A stretch of DNA of 64,000 nt from Micromonospora inyonensis (GTDB lineage: Bacteria > Actinomycetota > Actinomycetes > Mycobacteriales > Micromonosporaceae): NCBI RefSeq assembly GCF_900091415.1, contig NZ_FMHU01000001.1, positions 558,001 through 622,000 of the forward strand, read 5' to 3'. A model generated the notes under the pieces. That model was not told the origin of the DNA and did no database searches. It saw only the letters and a program-made list of their open reading frames with translations. This document shows positions 18,022-25,425 of this stretch, one piece after another. The translations under genes were made by a program, and so were the position numbers. How positions within the stretch are numbered: the stretch's first letter is position 1; each line of letters starts with the position of its first letter.

Positions 18022-18594
18022 TCAGAGGTGCCCGATGTCGTTGAAGCAGACCAGGGCGGGAGGTCGGTTGGTGTCCCACCGCACGATCGTCAACCCGCAG
18101 TTCTCCTGGTTGAGGCTCATCCAGCGCCACGTGGGAGCGTCCAGGACGTGCCGGACGAACCAACCGATCACGAAGTTATGCGTGACCACGAGTTCATACC
18201 GGTCCTCGGCGCTGTCGGCACCGAAGTGGTCTACAGCGGCCCGTAGGCCGAGAGCGTCCTCGTCGCGCTCCTGATTCGGAACCCGGTCCAGCCAGCGGAG
18301 AAGAGGTTCGGGGTACTCGTTCCGGTGTTCGACGGAGGGTACGGGCGTTCGGTCCATGGCGAAGTCGCAGGCGTGCCGAGGGGCATCCGGCAGGTAGTCA
18401 GCGAGCACCTCAGCGGTCTCGACTGCCCGGGGCAGCGGGCTGTGGTGCATAGTCGAGAACGTCATGTCCGCCAGCCGCCGGCCGAGCCGATCCGCCTGCC
18501 GACGGCCCCGTTCGGAGAGGCCGCCATCTGTCGAATGACCGAGCGCTGGGTCCTGCTCACCATGGCGGACCAGATACAGGAGCGTGCGAGCCAC
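18022..18594 (-). CDS. Histidine phosphatase family protein
   Basis: The protein has 190 residues. The catalytic RHG motif is at the start (YLVRHGEQDPALG), with the second Arg region SPLPRAVETAEVLADYL and the second catalytic His in LVVTHNFVIGWFV. Such enzymes remove phosphate through a phospho-histidine; the substrate here is unknown. Base composition is visibly lower in GC than in the flanking housekeeping genes and codon use is more relaxed, consistent with acquisition. It lies in the accessory stretch with hicB and hicA. The 270 bp upstream to 18866 show no convincing gene. Confidence 0.88.
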   Translation of the reverse strand: MARTLLYLVRHGEQDPALGHSTDGGLSERGRRQADRLGRRLADMTFSTMHHSPLPRAVETAEVLADYLPDAPRHACDFAMDRTPVPSVEHRNEYPEPLLRWLDRVPNQERDEDALGLRAAVDHFGADSAEDRYELVVTHNFVIGWFVRHVLDAPTWRWMSLNQENCGLTIVRWDTNRPPALVCFNDIGHL

Positions 18595-18866
18595 CGTAGT
18601 TGACCTCCAGTCGTGTCGATGCTTACACAGGCATGTCGAACGTCGGGTGGGCCCCGGTGTCGGGCATCAGCCGACGGAGGACATGCCGAAGACGTAGGAC
18701 GGCGCGGGCAGAGCCACTCGCGGGCACCCTGTGTCGTCCTCGGTTTCGAGCGCAGGTCGGGTCCGCGCGAGTCAGGTTCGCGCTGTACGGCGGAACGTCG
18801 TTGGGCTGGGCACCGGTGCCGACATCCGTAAAGTAGTCCTGTCATAGCGTTACTTCTGGAGGCGTG

Positions 18867-19079
18867 ATGGGTCGGACCCTCACGGCGGCGGTTCACCAGG
18901 AAGAAGACTGGTACGTCGCCCGCTGCCTGGAACTCGACGTGGCCAGTCAGGGCGGAACGCTCGAGGAGGCGCTGACGAATCTGCGCGAGGCCGTCGAGGT
19001 CTACCTGGACGAGGTGTCCCAACCAACGATCGAGGCAACGCCCCTGGTGACGTCCTTCCAGGTGGGAAGGGCTGCGTGA
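18867..19079 (+). CDS. hicB: HicB-family antitoxin-like protein
   Basis: The protein has 70 residues from ATG 18867, preceded by GGAGG; an in-frame GTG sits just upstream at 18864. It has the HicB partial RNase H fold: LTAAVHQEEDWYVARCLELDVASQG, then TLEEALTNLREAVEVYLDE. HicB proteins bind and neutralise the mRNA-cleaving toxin HicA. There is no separate DNA-binding domain, so it is the minimal form. The hicA-like frame begins exactly at its stop but appears damaged, so this may be an orphan antitoxin. Confidence 0.82.
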   Translation: MGRTLTAAVHQEEDWYVARCLELDVASQGGTLEEALTNLREAVEVYLDEVSQPTIEATPLVTSFQVGRAA

Positions 19080-19300
19080 GTCCCCCCTCGCCGACCTTCC
19101 GCTTCGCAAGGTGCTGGACGCGCTGAAGCAGGCTGGGTTCGATCATGTACGGACCAAGGGCAGTCATGCCGTCTACCGGAATCCCGCCGGCAACGTGGTC
19201 GTGGTCCCGCAGCACGGCACGATCAAGCGGGGCACCCTGGCCTCGATACTCCGCCAGGCCCGGTCTGACCCCGGCGGAGTTCCTCGACCTGCTGCGCTGA
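19076..19300 (+). pseudogene. hicA: HicA-like toxin with apparent frameshifts at both ends
   Basis: The core reads as HicA: KVLDALKQAGFDHVRTKGSH, with the catalytic His in GSHAVYRNP, then VVVPQHGTIKRGTLASILRQA. GTG 19076 overlaps the hicB stop (GTGA), but its frame fails after 16 codons. The core frame can be joined only by a shift in the C6 run at 19082-19087. At the other end the core frame loses homology after ILRQA, while the next frame gives LTPAEFLDLLR and a stop at 19298-19300, as expected for HicA. One extra C near 19258-19261 would explain this. The two shifts compensate each other in length. GTG 19111 would give only a shortened product with a wrong tail. Confidence 0.65.
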
Positions 19301-19318
19301 GTCCGTCCGGCGGCGCGT

Positions 19319-19831
19319 TCAGAGCCGGAGTCGGGTAAGTCGGTCAGGCCAGGTGCCGCCGACGGCGATCAGTTCGGCGGTGCGGGTGTCGTCGTCGTGG
19401 CGGTCGAGGCGGATGTGCAGGTGCGACTCGGTCAGATGCTCGGCCAGGCCCTCCCCCCACTCGACCACGGTGACCGAGTCGTCCAGCGAGGCGTCCAGGT
19501 CGAGGTCGTCGATCTCGGCGCGCGGGTCGGTGGCGTCACCCAGGCGGTACGCGTCGGCGTGCACCAGGCCGATCGTCCCGCCGCGCGCCGGATCGGGCCG
19601 GTGCGCCCGGGCGATCACGAAGGTGGGCGAGGTGATGTCGCCCAGTACCCCGAGACCCGCGCCGATGCCCTGGGTGAGCGCGGTCTTGCCGGCCCCCAGC
19701 GGTCCGGTGAGCAGGACCAGGTCACCGGCGCGGAGCAGCCCGGCGAGCCGGCGGCCGAAGGCGTGCGTGTCGGCCAGGGTGGGCAGCGTCACGACGACCG
19801 TCACAGTTTCTTCACCGCGCACACCGCTCAC
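19319..19831 (-). CDS. tsaE: tRNA threonylcarbamoyladenosine biosynthesis ATPase TsaE
   Basis: The protein has 170 residues from GTG 19831; GTG 19804 is a shorter start that gives the more usual TsaE N-terminus. Walker A is GPLGAGKTALTQG, and SPTFVIARAH and VEWGEGL are family motifs. TsaE drives the TsaBD complex during t6A formation. It is normally next to tsaB, but here about 3.3 kb of unrelated genes separates them. Upstream, the tnpB element lies between this gene and the alpha/beta hydrolase. Confidence 0.93.
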   Translation of the reverse strand: MSGVRGEETVTVVVTLPTLADTHAFGRRLAGLLRAGDLVLLTGPLGAGKTALTQGIGAGLGVLGDITSPTFVIARAHRPDPARGGTIGLVHADAYRLGDATDPRAEIDDLDLDASLDDSVTVVEWGEGLAEHLTESHLHIRLDRHDDDTRTAELIAVGGTWPDRLTRLRL

Positions 19832-19844
19832 CGGATCGCCGCCA

Positions 19845-21145
19845 GAATGCCCCGTTCTTCAGGGCGGGAGGGAATGGCGGTCCCACTGCCAATCATGATC
19901 AACCTTTCGGGTAGGTTTGTCCTATGCGGACGGCGTACCGGTGTCGGGCGTACCCCACCCCGGAACAGGCGGCGGTATTGAACCGCACGTTCGGATGCGT
20001 CCGCTTCGTCTGGAACCGCACCCTGGCCGCCCGGACCGCCCGCTGGCGCACCGACCACGTGTCGACCTCGTACGCCGAGACCGACCGGGCGCTGACGGAG
20101 CTGAAGAAACAGCCCGACCTGAAGTTCCTGGGCGAGGTCAGTTCGGTGCCGTTGCAGCAGACGCTGCGGCACCAACACACCGCCATGACCGCGTTCTTCC
20201 AAGAGCGGGCCCGGTATCCGCGTTTCAAGTCCCGGCACGGCCGGCAGTCCGCTTCCTTCACCCGGTCGGCGTTCCGCCTGCGCGACGGCACGCTGTCTCT
20301 GGGGAAGACACCAGGAACGCTGGCGTTCGTGTGGTCGTGGCCCGACATCGACCCGGCCGGGTTGGATCCGACGATGGTGACGATGTCTCGTGACCCGGAC
20401 GGCCGCTGGTTCGTGACCTTCGCCGTAGACGTCGAGACCCCCACCGCACCCGAGCCGACTGGCCGGGTGGTGGGTGTGGACCTTGGTCTGACGGACTTCG
20501 CGGTGCTGTCCACCGGTGAACGCGTCCCCCACCCGAGGCACATGGAGCGGCGGGAGCGCCGTCTGAAACGCTACCAGCGGATGATGGCCCGCCGGCGGAA
20601 GGGCTCCGCGAACCGGGCCAAGGCCAGACGGAAAGTGGCGCGCGCTCATTCGCGGGTGCGGGACGCGCGCCGGGACTTCCTGCACCGGACCAGCACTGCT
20701 CTGGTGCGCCGATTCGACGCTATCGCCGTGGAAGACCTCGCTGTCGGCAACATGGTCCGCAACCGGTTCATGGCGAAGGCGATCTCCCGCACCGGCTGGG
20801 CCGAGTTCCGTACCCTGCTCGCCTACAAGGCGCAGCGCGCCGGCCGGCATCTGGCGGTGGTCGACCGCTGGTACCCGTCCAGCAAGACCTGCTCGGCGTG
20901 CGGGCACCTGCTTGCCACCCTTTCCCTGGGCACCCGCCACTGGCGGTGTCCGTCCTGCGGCACCCGGCACGACCGGGACGTCAACGCCGCCCAGAACATC
21001 GCCGTCGCGGCCGGGCTGGTCGAGACACGAAACGCCTGCGGAGCGGACGTCAGACACGAAGATCCTCCTTCCGTGCGGTCCGCCGTGAACCAGGAACCCC
21101 TGCCCGTGAGGGTGGGGATCCCCCGACTTTAGGCGGGGGAAAAAG
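19845..21145 (+). mobile_element. IS200/IS605-type element with tnpB only
   Basis: A single tnpB gene is flanked by short hairpins: GCCC(9)GGGC at 19849-19865 on the left, and CCCCCG/CGGGGG at 21120-21139 on the right. There are no terminal inverted repeats and no target duplication, as in this family. The right edge ends at the stop codon of the hydrolase gene (21146), so the element sits tightly between hydrolase and tsaE. No tnpA is present, so mobility would need a transposase in trans. Edges are approximate. Confidence 0.8.
19924..21132 (+). CDS. tnpB: RNA-guided endonuclease TnpB (IS605 OrfB family)
   Basis: The protein has 402 residues. The N-terminal OrfB helix-turn-helix is MRTAYRCRAYPTPEQAAVL. 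The RuvC-like nuclease triad is visible: Asp in VVGVDLGLTDFAVL, Glu in IAVEDLAVGNMV and Asp in HDRDVNAAQNIA. A four-cysteine zinc finger (CSACG, then CPSCG) lies between the last two. TnpB proteins are programmable DNA nucleases guided by an RNA from the element's right end, and they help keep the element in place. All key residues are present, so it may be active. The stop codon lies in the loop of the right-end hairpin. Confidence 0.93.
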   Translation: MRTAYRCRAYPTPEQAAVLNRTFGCVRFVWNRTLAARTARWRTDHVSTSYAETDRALTELKKQPDLKFLGEVSSVPLQQTLRHQHTAMTAFFQERARYPRFKSRHGRQSASFTRSAFRLRDGTLSLGKTPGTLAFVWSWPDIDPAGLDPTMVTMSRDPDGRWFVTFAVDVETPTAPEPTGRVVGVDLGLTDFAVLSTGERVPHPRHMERRERRLKRYQRMMARRRKGSANRAKARRKVARAHSRVRDARRDFLHRTSTALVRRFDAIAVEDLAVGNMVRNRFMAKAISRTGWAEFRTLLAYKAQRAGRHLAVVDRWYPSSKTCSACGHLLATLSLGTRHWRCPSCGTRHDRDVNAAQNIAVAAGLVETRNACGADVRHEDPPSVRSAVNQEPLPVRVGIPRL

Positions 21146-21150
21146 TCAAA
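20960..21150 (+). ncRNA. Predicted omega RNA (TnpB guide RNA) at the right end
   Basis: In TnpB elements the guide RNA overlaps the 3' end of tnpB and the right-end hairpins, and the guide follows the element boundary. Here the CCCCCG/CGGGGG stem (21120-21139) is the last strong structure. The following bases, at the 3' end of the hydrolase gene, would be the guide. Boundaries are inference from the family. Confidence 0.45.
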
Positions 21151-22240
21151 GTCGCTCCAGGAAGTCCATCAGGGCGGCGTTGACCTCGTCCGCGTGCTCC
21201 AGCATCACCACGTGCCCGCTGTCCGGGATCCGGACGAACTCGGCGTGCGGCAGGCGACGCACGATCTCCTCCGAGTGGGTCACCGGCGTGATCATGTCCT
21301 TCTCGCCCGCCACCACGAGCACCGGGGTGCCGGCCAGCGCGGCGAGCGCCGGGTGGCGGGCGTGGGTGGCCAGGGTACGCAGGTAGCGGGTGACCGTGTC
21401 GGCCGAGGTGTGCGAGTTCATCTCCTCCACGTACGACACCAGGGCCGGGCTCGGTTTCGGGGTGCCGAAGCCGTACCGGCGGGTGAGCAGCCAGGCCACG
21501 TTCGAGGTGGAGCGGCGGGCCTTGTCGATGATGGTGCCGCCGTACCGGGTGGTGGTGTTGACCATGTAGAGCACCGGCGGGCCGACCCGGCCGAGCAACG
21601 CCGGGGCGACCAGCTTGGTCTCGGCGAGCAGTCCGCCGGAGGTGGCCATCAGCACCGTCCCGATCACCCGGTCACCGAACATCTCCGGGTACAGCTCGGC
21701 GAACGCCATGATGGTCATGCCGCCCATCGAGTGCCCGACCAGCACCAGCGGCCCGTCCGGGGTGGTCCGGTCGATCACCCGCCGCAGCGCGTGGCCGAGC
21801 GCGGTGAGGTCGTACTCGCCGCTCTCCAGCTTGCCGGAGCGGCCGTGACCGGGCTGGTCGTACGCGACGATCCGGTGCTCGCCCCGCTGGGCGAGCAGCT
21901 TGCGCTGGAAGTGGAAGGTCCCCATGTCCAGGCAGAACCCGTGCACCAGGACGACGGTGGGCCGCCCGGCGGCCGGCGCGGTGGGCTCGACCACCTCCAC
22001 GTGCAGGTCGGTGCCGTCGGGCAGTTCCATCCGGAACGACTCGTCGGACCGCTGCTGGCCGAAGATCTCGTCGGCGTACCGGTTGGTGGGGTCGGCCTTG
22101 TACCGGCGGACCAGTACCCGTTGGGTGGCCACCCCGGCCGCGAGCCCGGCGGCGGCCACCCCGACGGCCGCGCCGACCAGGCCGGCGGCCTTCCCGGCGG
22201 CGGTACGCGGCCGGGGCACCCGGCCGAGCAGGGAGGTCAT
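21146..22240 (-). CDS. Alpha/beta hydrolase with an N-terminal membrane segment
   Basis: The protein has 364 residues from ATG 22240, which overlaps the alr stop. After a basic start, residues about 15-40 are hydrophobic and Ala/Gly-rich (an anchor or signal). The hydrolase fold has VVLVHGFCLDMGTFHFQ (oxyanion), nucleophile Ser in VGHSMGGMT, acid in VLVVAGEKDMITP and His in PDSGHVVMLEHAD. Substrate unknown. A hydrolase between alr and tsaE is the common actinomycete order. The tnpB element abuts its stop codon. Confidence 0.88.
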   Translation of the reverse strand: MTSLLGRVPRPRTAAGKAAGLVGAAVGVAAAGLAAGVATQRVLVRRYKADPTNRYADEIFGQQRSDESFRMELPDGTDLHVEVVEPTAPAAGRPTVVLVHGFCLDMGTFHFQRKLLAQRGEHRIVAYDQPGHGRSGKLESGEYDLTALGHALRRVIDRTTPDGPLVLVGHSMGGMTIMAFAELYPEMFGDRVIGTVLMATSGGLLAETKLVAPALLGRVGPPVLYMVNTTTRYGGTIIDKARRSTSNVAWLLTRRYGFGTPKPSPALVSYVEEMNSHTSADTVTRYLRTLATHARHPALAALAGTPVLVVAGEKDMITPVTHSEEIVRRLPHAEFVRIPDSGHVVMLEHADEVNAALMDFLERL

Positions 22241-23355
22241 GTCCGCTCGCCGTCGTACACCCGGGCGACCCGGCAGCCGCCGAACCGGGTGACGATCTCG
22301 TAGTTGATGGTGCCGACCGCCTCGGCCCAGTCGTCGGCGGTGGGCTCGCCGTCGGCGCCGCTGCCGAAGAGGACCGCCACGTCGCCCGCCGCGACCGGGT
22401 CGTCGCCACAGTCGATCATGATCTGGTCCATGCAGACCCGGCCGGCGATGGTCCGGTTCCGCCCGGCCAGCCGGACCGGGCCGGTGTTCGAGGCGTGCCG
22501 GGGCACCCCGTCGGCGTAGCCGACCGGCACCAGGGCCAGCGTGGTCTCCCGGTCGGTGGTGTAGGTGTGGCCGTACGAGACACCGGTCCCGGCGGGAACC
22601 CGCTTGGTGAGCGTCACCCGGGCCCGGGCGGTCATGGCGGGACGCAGGCCGTACCGCTCGCCGGGCACCGGGGAGAGGCCGTAGACCGCCAGGCCGGGAC
22701 GGACCAGGTCGAAGTGGGTGTCGGGACGGGTCAGGGTGGCCGCCGAGTTGGCCAGGTGCCGGTACCGGGGGCGCAGTCCCGCCCGTTCGACCATGTCCAG
22801 CCCCTCGTGGAAGACCGTGATCTGCCGATCGATGGTCGGGTGGCCGGGTGAGTCGGCGTAGGCGAAGTGGCTCCACACACCGACCAGCTCGACGAGGCCG
22901 TCGGCCTGTGCCTTGGCGGCGGCCTCCAGCAGCGCCGGCCAGTCGGCGACGGTCGCGCCGTTCCGGGAGAGCCCAGTGTCGATCTTGAGATGCAGCCGGA
23001 CCGGTCGCTCCACCCGCCGGGCGGCGGCGGTCATCTCGTCGAGCTGGTTGACGCTGGCCGCGGAGAGGTCGACGTCGGCGGCCACCCCCTCGTGCAGCGG
23101 CAGTCCGGGGCTGAGCAGCCAGGCCAGCACCGGCGCGGTGATCCCGGCCCGGCGCAGGGTGAGCGCCTCGTCCAGGGTGCAGACCCCGAGCCAGGTCGCC
23201 CCGGCGTCGAGCGCCGCGCGGGCCGCCGGGAGCATGCCGTGCCCGTACCCGTCGGCCTTGACCACCGCCATCAGCTCGGCGCTGGTGCCGGAGCGCAGCC
23301 GCGCCACGTTCTCCCGGATGGCGTCAAGATCAACCCGTACCTCGGCCTGCCACAT
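22237..23355 (-). CDS. alr: Alanine racemase
   Basis: The protein has 372 residues. The PLP-binding lysine is in AVVKADGYGHGM (Lys33), and the opposite catalytic tyrosine is in GTGVSYGHTYTT in the C-terminal half. ATVADWP and HFAYADSP belong to the barrel. It makes D-alanine for peptidoglycan in the cytoplasm. Its stop overlaps the hydrolase start by four bases, so these two are one operon. The 75 bp to nnr holds no gene. Confidence 0.96.
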   Translation of the reverse strand: MWQAEVRVDLDAIRENVARLRSGTSAELMAVVKADGYGHGMLPAARAALDAGATWLGVCTLDEALTLRRAGITAPVLAWLLSPGLPLHEGVAADVDLSAASVNQLDEMTAAARRVERPVRLHLKIDTGLSRNGATVADWPALLEAAAKAQADGLVELVGVWSHFAYADSPGHPTIDRQITVFHEGLDMVERAGLRPRYRHLANSAATLTRPDTHFDLVRPGLAVYGLSPVPGERYGLRPAMTARARVTLTKRVPAGTGVSYGHTYTTDRETTLALVPVGYADGVPRHASNTGPVRLAGRNRTIAGRVCMDQIMIDCGDDPVAAGDVAVLFGSGADGEPTADDWAEAVGTINYEIVTRFGGCRVARVYDGERT

Positions 23356-23430
23356 GGCCCCAGCCTACTGACCACGGTGATCGACGTGCTCCAGCGCCGC
23401 CGAAGGAGTTCCGGCCGGGGCACCACCGGG

Positions 23431-24900
23431 TCAGCCGAGTCCGGCCAGCACCGGGCGGAGCGCGGCGGCCACGTCGGGCGCGGTCACCGGGCCGTGCCGG
23501 GCCGCCTCCCGACCGGCCAGCCCGTGCAGGTACGCGGCCAGCGCGGCGGCCCGCTCGGCCGGCAGGCCGGCGGCGAGCAGCGAGCCGAGCAGTCCGGCCA
23601 GCACGTCGCCGGTGCCACCGGTGGCCAGGACCGGGGTGCCGGTCGGGTTGACGTACGCCCGCCCGGCCGGCGTACCGATCACCGTGCGGTCCCCCTTGAG
23701 CAGCACCACCGCGTTCATCCAGGCGGCCAGCCGCAGGGCCGCGCCGACCCGGTCGGCACCCGGCTCCTCCCCGCAGAGCCGGGCGTACTCCCGGTCGTGC
23801 GGGGTCACCACGATCGGGGCGTCCCGGTCCCGCAGCCGATCCGCCATCGAGCCGTCGACCAGCATGGTCAGCGCGTCCGCGTCGAGCACGACCGGCACCG
23901 GTGCGGCGAGCACGGTACGCAGCTCCGCCGCAGCCTCCGCACCCGTGCCGAGCCCGGAACCACAGACCCACGCCTGTACCCGCCCGGCGTCGGCCACCCG
24001 CCCGGTGGCGATCACGGACGGATGGCGGTGGAGCACCTCGGCGGCGGCGGTGCCGGCGTACCGGACCAGACCGGTCGGCCCGGCGAGCGCACCGGCGACG
24101 GAGAGCACCGCCGCGCCCGGGTAGGTCGCCGATCCGGTGGCCACCCCCACCACCCCCCGGGTGTACTTCTCCGACCTCGGGCCGAGCCGGGGCCAGTCGT
24201 CCACCACGTCGGAGAACTCGGTGACGTGCAGCACCGGAGTACCGCGCAGCCAGGGACCCAACCCGATGTCGACCAGCTCGACCTGGCCGGCGTACGCCGC
24301 CGCGTCCCCGACCACCAGGGCCGGCTTGAGCGCGCCGAAGGCCACCGTCACGTCGGCGCGCAGCGCGCCCGGGCGGCCGGCGGTGTCGTGCGGCACGTGG
24401 CCGGTGTCGACCGCCACCCCGCTGGGCACGTCCACCGCGACCACGGTGGCCCGCCCGCCGTCCCGGCCACGGAGGTTTCCGAGCCGCTGCACCAGCCGCG
24501 CCGCCGGCTCCCGGAGCCCGCCGCTCCCGCCGATGCCGACGATGCCGTCGAGCACCAGGTCGGCCCGGGCGGGCAGGTCGTCGACGGTCCGGCCACCAGC
24601 GGCCCGGAGTGCGGCACGTCCGTCCGCATGCGCCTGTCCGGGGCTGAGCAGCAGTGCCTCGACCGCCGCGCCCCGACGGGCCAGGTGCGCTCCGGCGAAA
24701 AGGGCGTCGCCGCCGTTGTCGCCGCTGCCGACCAGCAGCAGCACCCGCCCGCCGTACACCCCGCCCCGGTCGGCGAGGAGCAGCGCGCAGCGGCGGGCCA
24801 GCCCGGCGGCGGCCCGCGCCATCAGAGTGCCCGCCGGCAGGGTGGCCATCAGCCCCGCCTCCGCCGCCCGTACGTCGCCGACCCGCCACACCGGTCTCAT
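23431..24900 (-). CDS. nnr: Bifunctional NAD(P)HX epimerase / ADP-dependent dehydratase
   Basis: The protein has 489 residues from ATG 24900 (MRPVWRVGDV); GTG 24906 is possible. The N-terminal YjeF_N epimerase has GSGDNGGDALFAGAHLA and VAVDVPSGVAVDTG. The C-terminal carbohydrate-kinase-like dehydratase has KYTRGVVGVATGSATYPGAA, the catalytic region VLDADALTML, and GTGDVLAGLLGSLL. Together they repair hydrated NADH and NADPH. It lies upstream of alr on the same strand, a conserved neighbourhood. Confidence 0.93.
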   Translation of the reverse strand: MRPVWRVGDVRAAEAGLMATLPAGTLMARAAAGLARRCALLLADRGGVYGGRVLLLVGSGDNGGDALFAGAHLARRGAAVEALLLSPGQAHADGRAALRAAGGRTVDDLPARADLVLDGIVGIGGSGGLREPAARLVQRLGNLRGRDGGRATVVAVDVPSGVAVDTGHVPHDTAGRPGALRADVTVAFGALKPALVVGDAAAYAGQVELVDIGLGPWLRGTPVLHVTEFSDVVDDWPRLGPRSEKYTRGVVGVATGSATYPGAAVLSVAGALAGPTGLVRYAGTAAAEVLHRHPSVIATGRVADAGRVQAWVCGSGLGTGAEAAAELRTVLAAPVPVVLDADALTMLVDGSMADRLRDRDAPIVVTPHDREYARLCGEEPGADRVGAALRLAAWMNAVVLLKGDRTVIGTPAGRAYVNPTGTPVLATGGTGDVLAGLLGSLLAAGLPAERAAALAAYLHGLAGREAARHGPVTAPDVAAALRPVLAGLG

Positions 24901-24998
24901 CCGCACCGTCACCTTCCAGTGCGCTCTGGTCAGCGCACGATCAGCAACCAACCCTAGCGGCGCGGAGGGTAACCGTCGGTCCCACTGCGGGCAATACC

Positions 24999-25039
24999 TG
25001 TGGACAGAGCCCGGGTCCCGCCGGCACCGGTTGTCCACA
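24999..25039. promoter_or_regulatory. Two facing DnaA-box-like sites
   Basis: TTGTCCACA at 25031-25039 is an exact match to the actinomycete DnaA-box consensus. On the other strand at 24999-25007 is CTGTCCACA, one mismatch. Together they form a perfect 9-bp inverted repeat (CTGTGGACA...TGTCCACAG) in the divergent gap between nnr and the EspC-like gene. No replication genes are near, so this is not oriC; DnaA titration or gene control is possible. Confidence 0.5.
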
Positions 25040-25110
25040 GCCGGTTCCGCGACTGTCCCGCCGGCCCTAGCGTCAGGGCGCATCGGGGTCGTCGAGCGGG
25101 AGGTTGCCTC

Positions 25111-25425
25111 GTGGACGGAGCACGTGGATCGGGCGGAGCGCCCCTGACCGTCGACCTGCCGGCGCTGCGCACCGTCGCCGGCCGGCTCGCCGCCGAGGCG
25201 TACCCGTTGGGACACGGGCTGGCCGGGGTGCCCGGGCTGGCCCTGACCGAACCCCGGTGGCACAACGCACAGGCACTGTCCGAGCTGGAGTCGGCGGTGC
25301 ACACCTGGTTCGGGGCGCTCGGCGGCCGGTTGGCCGACACGGCCACGGCGGTCAGCACCGCCGCCGACCGGTACGCCACGACCGACGAGCGGGCCGCCCG
25401 CCGGCTGCCCACCCCGGCCCGGTGA
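25111..25425 (+). CDS. EspC/WXG100-like small helical protein
   Basis: The protein has 104 residues from GTG 25111, after GGGAGG. It has no signal peptide and is predicted to be two long helices with a turn around PRWHNAQALSEL. The second helix has the pattern VHTWFGALGGRLADTATAVS, close to ESX-1/EspC-type proteins that are exported by type VII secretion. The frame overlaps the next gene by four bases (GTGA), so the two are made together. No secretion machinery lies in the window. Family assignment is from fold pattern and context. Confidence 0.7.
   Translation: MDGARGSGGAPLTVDLPALRTVAGRLAAEAYPLGHGLAGVPGLALTEPRWHNAQALSELESAVHTWFGALGGRLADTATAVSTAADRYATTDERAARRLPTPAR

Noticed and set aside
19111..19338. 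An intact 75-residue HicA starting at GTG 19111
   Set aside because: It lacks the usual N-terminal residues, ends in an unrelated tail and runs into the 3' end of tsaE; the family start and end lie in another frame.
24999..25039. Chromosomal origin of replication
   Set aside because: Only two DnaA boxes are seen and no dnaA, dnaN, gyrase or rpmH gene is near.
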